This document shows, in pieces, positions 60,104 to 64,000 of a DNA stretch of 64,000 nt. Location: positions 496,001 to 560,000 of the forward strand of contig NZ_FNVU01000003.1 of the NCBI RefSeq assembly GCF_900107965.1, in the 5' to 3' direction. Made by a program: the position numbers and the translations under genes. Within the stretch, counting starts at the first letter, position 1. Every line of letters begins with the position of its first letter. The notes beneath the pieces were generated by a model. It was not told the DNA's origin, did no database searches, and saw nothing but the letters and a program-made list of their open reading frames with translations. This DNA is from Actinacidiphila yanglinensis (lineage in GTDB: Bacteria; Actinomycetota; Actinomycetes; Streptomycetales; Streptomycetaceae).

Positions 60104-61009
60104 TCAGTCCTGGTGGACGATGTTCGTGCCCGGGCCACCGGAGAGGGTGTCCGTGCCGGGGCCGCCGTACACCCCGTCGTTGCCGCTGTTGCCGTAGATC
60201 GTGTCGTTCCCGCTGTTGCCGTACAGGATGTCGTCGCCCTTGCCGCCGTACAGGAAGTCGTCGCCCTTCCCGCCGTAGATCTTGTCGTTGCCGTCGCCGC
60301 CGGACAGGTCCTGCCGGCCGTCGCCGCCGTTGATCACGTCGTTGCCCGCGCCGCCGTCGACGTTGCTGCCCGCACCGGACGCGTCGACGGTGTCGTTGCC
60401 GTTGCCGCCCTGCACGATGGTGTCCGCGCCGGCGTGGATGGTGTCGTTGTCGTCACCGCCGAGGGCCACGGTGTACGAGCTCACCGTGAGGGTGTCGTCG
60501 CCCGCGCCGCCCAGGACGTCGTTGCCCTGGACCTTGCCGGTCTCGGTGTAGGTGTCCTTGCCGTCGCCCAGGTCGAACCGGGCGAAGTAGTAGGCCTGGT
60601 TGGTGCCGTTGGCGTACGTGACGGCATCGTCGCCGTCACCGAGCGCGAGCTCCAGGGTGGCGTACGGGTCCTCGGTGTCGAGCATGGGGGCCGCGCAGGA
60701 CACCTTGGTGTGGTCCGTGCTGGTGGGGTAGGTGCAGCCGTCGCCCGCGGTGATGGGCACCACGTCGTCGATCACGTAGGTGACCTTCGTGTTGCCGTCG
60801 GTGAGCGAGGAGGTGACCGTCACCTTGTTGGCCTGGCCGGCGGCGGCCGTGTAGACGATCGCGTTGTCGCTGAGCCCGGCGGTGGCGGACGGCGTCGCGG
60901 CACCGGCGGATCCGGCCGCGAGGAGCGGGGCTGCCAGTCCCGCGCCGAGGCTCAGTGTCAGTGCCGAGGCGGCACGGAAAGCCCGGCGGCCGGAGAAGTG
61001 AGAGGACAT
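60104..61009 (-). CDS. Secreted calcium-binding RTX-repeat protein
   Basis: The 301-residue product has a signal peptide (RAFRAASALTLSLGAGLAAPLLAAGSAGAA). The region from about residue 165 contains at least eight glycine-rich nonapeptides of the GGxGxDxhx type (GGAGDDTLT, GGNGNDTVD, GGDGNDKIYGGKGDDFLYGGKGDDILYGNSGNDTIYG), which form a calcium-loaded beta-roll. There is no N-terminal enzyme domain, so it is a binding or structural exoprotein. ATG 61009 has GAGG eight bases upstream. In actinobacteria it is probably exported by Sec, unlike type I-secreted RTX toxins. Confidence 0.92.
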   Translation of the reverse strand: MSSHFSGRRAFRAASALTLSLGAGLAAPLLAAGSAGAATPSATAGLSDNAIVYTAAAGQANKVTVTSSLTDGNTKVTYVIDDVVPITAGDGCTYPTSTDHTKVSCAAPMLDTEDPYATLELALGDGDDAVTYANGTNQAYYFARFDLGDGKDTYTETGKVQGNDVLGGAGDDTLTVSSYTVALGGDDNDTIHAGADTIVQGGNGNDTVDASGAGSNVDGGAGNDVINGGDGRQDLSGGDGNDKIYGGKGDDFLYGGKGDDILYGNSGNDTIYGNSGNDGVYGGPGTDTLSGGPGTNIVHQD

Positions 61010-61432
61010 TGCATAACCTCACTGAGGAGTCTGTGGTTCTGACAATTGCGTGTGACTCCCTGAGTTGACGGTTGGTTGTAAGTGGGCGTCCGCGCTCCGG
61101 CGTCGCGGCTGTCGCGGGCGGACCGCGGAAAATCCGCTGACCAGGGGTGTTCGGCCGGTCATCCGCGCGGCGAAAAGCGGAATCCACGCCTGGTTCATCC
61201 GAAATTCATGCCGCCGGACGGGATTTCACGACGTGCCGGAGCGCCTTCGACCCGGCCGGAACGGGGCGTTGCTGCGCCGCGCGAGGAAACCGAAGGCCCG
61301 CACCCGGCGGTCGGGTACGGGCCTTCGGTTCGCTCGCAATACGCTTTGTGCGCGGCGTTATTGACCGGGTGTTGACCCCGGCCCCGCCCGCCGCTCCTGC
61401 CCGCGCGGATGGGGGCGGGCGGCGCGGTGCGG
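61010..61432. other. Intergenic region with terminator
   Basis: This 423-bp region holds the promoter of the RTX gene and the terminator of the GH3 gene. I see no gene in it. Confidence 0.5.
61288..61330 (-). terminator. Terminator of the GH3 gene
   Basis: The 13-base arm AACCGAAGGCCCG (61288-61300) pairs exactly with 61318-61330, and the inner ACCCG/CGGGT adds five more pairs after a one-base bulge on each side. It lies about 100 bp beyond the GH3 stop. Confidence 0.75.
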
Positions 61433-62968
61433 CTACCGGGCGTGGCCGCCGATCAGGACCTCCGCCGCGGCCACCCCGGACGCCGCGGTGGCGCCGTGCG
61501 TGAAGATCCGGACCGCGCCGGCGCCGGAGTCGTCCGGCAGGCCCATCTCCACCACGACCGCGTCGGGGCGCGCGGCGGCGAGGTCCGCCAGCGCCCGGCC
61601 CATCCACTTGTTGCGGGCGGCGTCCCGGACCACGACCACCAGCGGGCGCCCCGTGGCCGGTGCGAGGGCGTGCTCGTCGACGGCCTCGGGCCGGTCCGAC
61701 AGCTGCTGCTGGTCCACTCGGACGAAGGTGGTCCCGGGCAGGCGCTCGCGCAGCGGGACGGCCACGCCCCACGGCGTCTCCTTGCCGATCGCCAGGTTGG
61801 TGGTCGGCACCAGCTCCACCACGTGCGGTGCGGCGGCCAGCGGGAGCACGCCGTCCGTCTCGCCGCTGACCCGCACGGCGCGCCGTGCGGCGGCGAAGCC
61901 GATGTCGCCGTGGACCGGGTCGACCGGGACCGAACCGGCCAGCCCGGTCGACCAGTCGGCGAACTCCCGGACCCGGCGGGACGCCTCGGCCAGTCGCGCC
62001 TCGGCGAGCTCGCCGGACCGCACGGCGCCGGCGAGCGCACCGGCGAGCAGCCCGACGGTGGCCTCCTCGGCGTTCTCCCCGCCGACGCAGACGGCGTCGG
62101 CGCCGGCGACCACCGCTCGTACGGTGGCGCCCTCGATGCCGTAGCGGCCGGTCACGGCGCCCATCTCGATCGCGTCGGTGACGATCAGGCCGTCGAAGCC
62201 GAGTTCCTTGCGGAGCAGGCCGCCCAGGATGCGGCTGCTGAGCGTGGCCGGGACGTGTTCGTCGTAGGCGGGCACCAGGAGGTGGGCGCTCATCACCGCG
62301 CGCACGCCCGCCTCCAGGGCGGCCCGGAACGGCGGGAGTGCCTGGGCGGCGATGGTGTCGAGGTCGGCGTCGTAGCGGGGCAGGCCGTGGTGGGAGTCGA
62401 CGGCGACGTCGCCGTGCCCGGGGAAGTGCTTGGCGCAGGCGGCCACCCCGCCCGACTGGAGCCCGCGGATCCAGGCGGCGGCGTGCCGGGCCACCCGGTC
62501 GGGTTCGACGCCGAAGGACCGCACCCCGATGATCGGGTTGTCCGGGTTGGAGTTGACGTCGGCGCTCGGCGCGTAGTCGAGGGTCACCCCGGCGGCGTGC
62601 AACTCGCGGGCCAGGTCGCGGGAGACGGACTCGGTCAGGGCGACGTCGTCGACGGCGCCGAGCGCGAAGCTGCCGGGCCGGGTGGAGCCGGTGGAGGACT
62701 CGATCCGGGTCACGTCGCCCGCCTCCTCGTCGATCGCGATGATCAACGAGGGGTTCTCCGCGCGGAGTTGCCGGGTGAGCCGGGCGACCTGCTGGGGCGA
62801 GGAGATGTTGCGGGAGAAGAGCACCACGGATGACAGACCGTCAGCGATGGCCCGCAGCACCCAGTCCGGAGCCTCCGTGCCGACGAAGCCGGGCTGGAGG
62901 ACGGAGAGCGCGAGGCGGCGCAGTTCGTCGCTCTCTTTGCTGGTGGACACCGATTTGCTGGCGGACAT
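61433..62968 (-). CDS. Glycoside hydrolase family 3 (NagZ-like beta-N-acetylglucosaminidase)
   Basis: The 511-residue cytosolic protein has the GH3 barrel with AIDEEAGDVTRIE, the NagZ signature KHFPGHGDVAVDSH (180-193, His as acid/base loop) and the nucleophile Asp265 in LIVTDAIEMG. A second domain follows, including the region near ELVPTTNLAIG. The substrate is probably N-acetylglucosamine-beta oligomers or muropeptides. ATG 62968 is preferred; the frame extends upstream through non-coding-like sequence. A DasR-type box lies 49 bp upstream of the start, linking it to GlcNAc-responsive control. Confidence 0.9.
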   Translation of the reverse strand: MSASKSVSTSKESDELRRLALSVLQPGFVGTEAPDWVLRAIADGLSSVVLFSRNISSPQQVARLTRQLRAENPSLIIAIDEEAGDVTRIESSTGSTRPGSFALGAVDDVALTESVSRDLARELHAAGVTLDYAPSADVNSNPDNPIIGVRSFGVEPDRVARHAAAWIRGLQSGGVAACAKHFPGHGDVAVDSHHGLPRYDADLDTIAAQALPPFRAALEAGVRAVMSAHLLVPAYDEHVPATLSSRILGGLLRKELGFDGLIVTDAIEMGAVTGRYGIEGATVRAVVAGADAVCVGGENAEEATVGLLAGALAGAVRSGELAEARLAEASRRVREFADWSTGLAGSVPVDPVHGDIGFAAARRAVRVSGETDGVLPLAAAPHVVELVPTTNLAIGKETPWGVAVPLRERLPGTTFVRVDQQQLSDRPEAVDEHALAPATGRPLVVVVRDAARNKWMGRALADLAAARPDAVVVEMGLPDDSGAGAVRIFTHGATAASGVAAAEVLIGGHAR

Positions 62969-63016
62969 CAACGGGGCCTTTCGCGTGGGGCCGACGCACT
63001 GACCGCTCCGGCGGCG

Positions 63017-63032
63017 ATTGGTACAGACCAAC
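63017..63032. promoter_or_regulatory. DasR-like box in the GH3 promoter
   Basis: ATTGGTACAGACCAAC contains TTGGT and ACCAA around a 4-base centre and matches the DasR-responsive element ACTGGTCTAGACCACT at most positions. It lies 49 bp upstream of the GH3 start. DasR is the GntR-family repressor of chitin/GlcNAc genes in streptomycetes. Confidence 0.65.
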
Positions 63033-63176
63033 GGATACTCGCTCAGCCGATCAGGGGTGTCAAGACGATCCTGTCTGTCGGTTGGTCCCCTTACGCCTGG
63101 TGCGGGACGGATTGCACAACGCAACCGGCGCGCTCGCGAGTGGCGTCGTTCACCAACTCGCCATTTGACATCGCGA

Positions 63177-63192
63177 GTTGGTCTAGTCCAAC
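63177..63192. promoter_or_regulatory. Second DasR-like box
   Basis: GTTGGTCTAGTCCAAC has the TGGTCTAG core of the DasR element and near-perfect symmetry. It lies 145 bp further from GH3 and about 230 bp before the divergent dioxygenase start, so it could serve either gene or allow looping. Confidence 0.6.
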
Positions 63193-63421
63193 TTAGGGGA
63201 GCGCGAGTTCAGCGAGCGACAGCCGTGGCGAATGGGGCGGATGGGCACGTTGGCTGGCGGAGCCCCAAAGGACCGGTCGGCGCGGCCGCGCGGTCCTCTC
63301 CGAGCCCCACGGCCAGGTATCCGTTCGTCTCCGGCGCCGATATCCGTTGCTGTGTACGTCCGCTGCGCCCGCACAGTCGACAGCGTCCGCCCGCGGAATT
63401 CGCGTTTCGCGCCGGACGCTC

Positions 63422-64000
63422 ATGAACTTCCGAACCTTGGAGCGACTGTTGGCGCCGAACAGCCCCCACCGGGCATCCTCGGACATCCCGTACTTCAGCT
63501 CGGACGGCGAGATCTATCTCAGCCCCGTACCGCTGCGCGATCTGCGTAAGACACAAAAGCTCCGGGTGCTGTCCGAAGAGGACTTCGCCCACTGGCAGAA
63601 CTACGGCTACGTGATCGTGGAGCAGGCGATTCCCGCCGAGGCCGCGCAGGAACTGCTCGACTTCGCCTGGGATTTCCAGGGCCTCGACCCGGAGCGCCCG
63701 GAAACCTGGTACGAGGAAAAGGAGTTCCGCTCCGACCTCGACCGGGAACTGCACATCTACGGCTTTGTCGAGGCGTACCAGCACCAGCTCATGTGGAACA
63801 GCCGTCAGGCGCAGCGGGTCTACGACGCGTTCGTCGACGTCTGGGACTGCGAAGAGCTGTGGGTGACCCTGGACCGGCTCAATCTCAATCCGCCGAACGT
63901 CGGGAACCGCGACCGCGCCCTCATCGCGCCCACCGAGCGCGGCTTCGACATCAAGCTGCACTGGGACATCGACAGCACGCTGGAGGTGCTGCCCCAGCGC
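63422..64000 (+). CDS. Phytanoyl-CoA dioxygenase family protein (partial, runs off right edge)
   Basis: The frame is open from ATG 63422 to the window end (193 codons). It matches the PhyH superfamily of Fe(II)/2-oxoglutarate oxygenases: FAHWQNYGYVIVEQAIPAEAAQELLDF near residues 50-76, and HWDID near the right edge, giving the His and Asp of the HxD iron motif. The distal His and Arg for 2-oxoglutarate lie beyond the window. The substrate is unknown; many streptomycete PhyH enzymes hydroxylate amino acids or secondary metabolites. No clear ribosome site precedes the ATG. Confidence 0.8.
   Translation, partial: MNFRTLERLLAPNSPHRASSDIPYFSSDGEIYLSPVPLRDLRKTQKLRVLSEEDFAHWQNYGYVIVEQAIPAEAAQELLDFAWDFQGLDPERPETWYEEKEFRSDLDRELHIYGFVEAYQHQLMWNSRQAQRVYDAFVDVWDCEELWVTLDRLNLNPPNVGNRDRALIAPTERGFDIKLHWDIDSTLEVLPQR

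Noticed and set aside
1..64000. CRISPR arrays, insertion sequences, integrases
   Set aside because: No spaced direct repeats of CRISPR type and no transposase or recombinase motif was seen on either strand; short tandem repeats found have no unique spacers.

Overview
The window is high-GC actinomycete chromosome, most likely from Streptomyces or a close relative. The signs are uniformly GC-rich third codon positions, a mycothiol-dependent isomerase-like protein, membrane-anchored SpoIIE-type PP2C phosphatases, DasR-like operator boxes, a CGNR zinc-finger regulator, FadD and HpnH proteins of streptomycete type, and many GTG/TTG starts with 4-base stop/start overlaps. I see no transposase, integrase, CRISPR array or phage module. 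One tRNA gene, tRNA-Leu(GAG), lies at 53029-53113.

Layout. 1-7.2 kb: end of a LysR regulator, allantoicase, an ankyrin protein, a lipoprotein, a mycothiol-enzyme-like protein, a large DUF5107/TPR protein and a ketopantoate-reductase-like protein. 7.2-8.9 kb: gene-poor and apparently decayed, with a helicase-associated-domain remnant. 8.9-17.1 kb: two related PP2C phosphatases, a TetR/quinone-oxidoreductase pair, an NTF2-like gene divergent from a CGNR regulator across a 44-bp perfect palindrome, a second ketopantoate-reductase-like gene, a peptidase E-like gene, and remnants of ROK and FAD-oxidoreductase genes. 17.1-20.5 kb: LysR divergent from an MDR reductase, then a secreted GH76 mannanase behind a LacI-type operator. 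20.8-25.3 kb: a probable poly-3-hydroxybutyrate (PHB) utilisation group (3-hydroxybutyrate dehydrogenase, GAF/PucR-type regulator, secreted PHB depolymerase). 25.4-31.5 kb: a complete branched-chain-amino-acid-type ABC importer operon ending in a coupled alpha/beta hydrolase. 31.8-35 kb: a DRB0094-type RNA ligase, an SseB-like protein and a PAP2-diacylglycerol kinase fusion. 35.2-46 kb: an unusual 96-bp repeat, an aminotransferase-fold protein lacking its PLP lysine, two metallo-hydrolases, a DedA protein, a membrane-anchored alkaline-phosphatase-fold protein, a TetR/SDR pair, a Clp-N/HTH regulator with a leaderless-looking promoter, a methyltransferase and a SLATT-like protein. 46-53 kb: FadD, a LysR/bile-acid-symporter-like pair, a DinB-like protein, FdhD, chorismate mutase and the tRNA. 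53-64 kb: a P1B-4 metal ATPase divergent from an NmtR-like sensor, TetR divergent from hpnH, a secreted sialidase-like protein, a secreted RTX-repeat protein, a GH3 N-acetylglucosaminidase with DasR-like boxes, and the start of a phytanoyl-CoA dioxygenase-like gene that runs off the right edge.

How the genes work together. Several self-contained regulator/target pairs stand out, each with a visible operator: TetR/oxidoreductase (11.5 kb), CGNR/NTF2-like (14.0 kb), TetR/SDR (42.7-43.5 kb), Clp-N autoregulation (43.5 kb), NmtR/P-ATPase (56.05 kb), TetR/hpnH (57.2 kb) and DasR/GH3 (63 kb). Secreted polymer-degrading functions (GH76, PHB depolymerase, sialidase-like, GH3) sit beside uptake and catabolic genes, as expected for a soil saprophyte. 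The most unusual items are the lysine-less aminotransferase, the leaderless Clp-N/HTH gene with two operators over its -35 and -10, the 44-bp palindrome, the hpnH gene standing alone with its own TetR, and the 96-bp in-frame tandem repeat.
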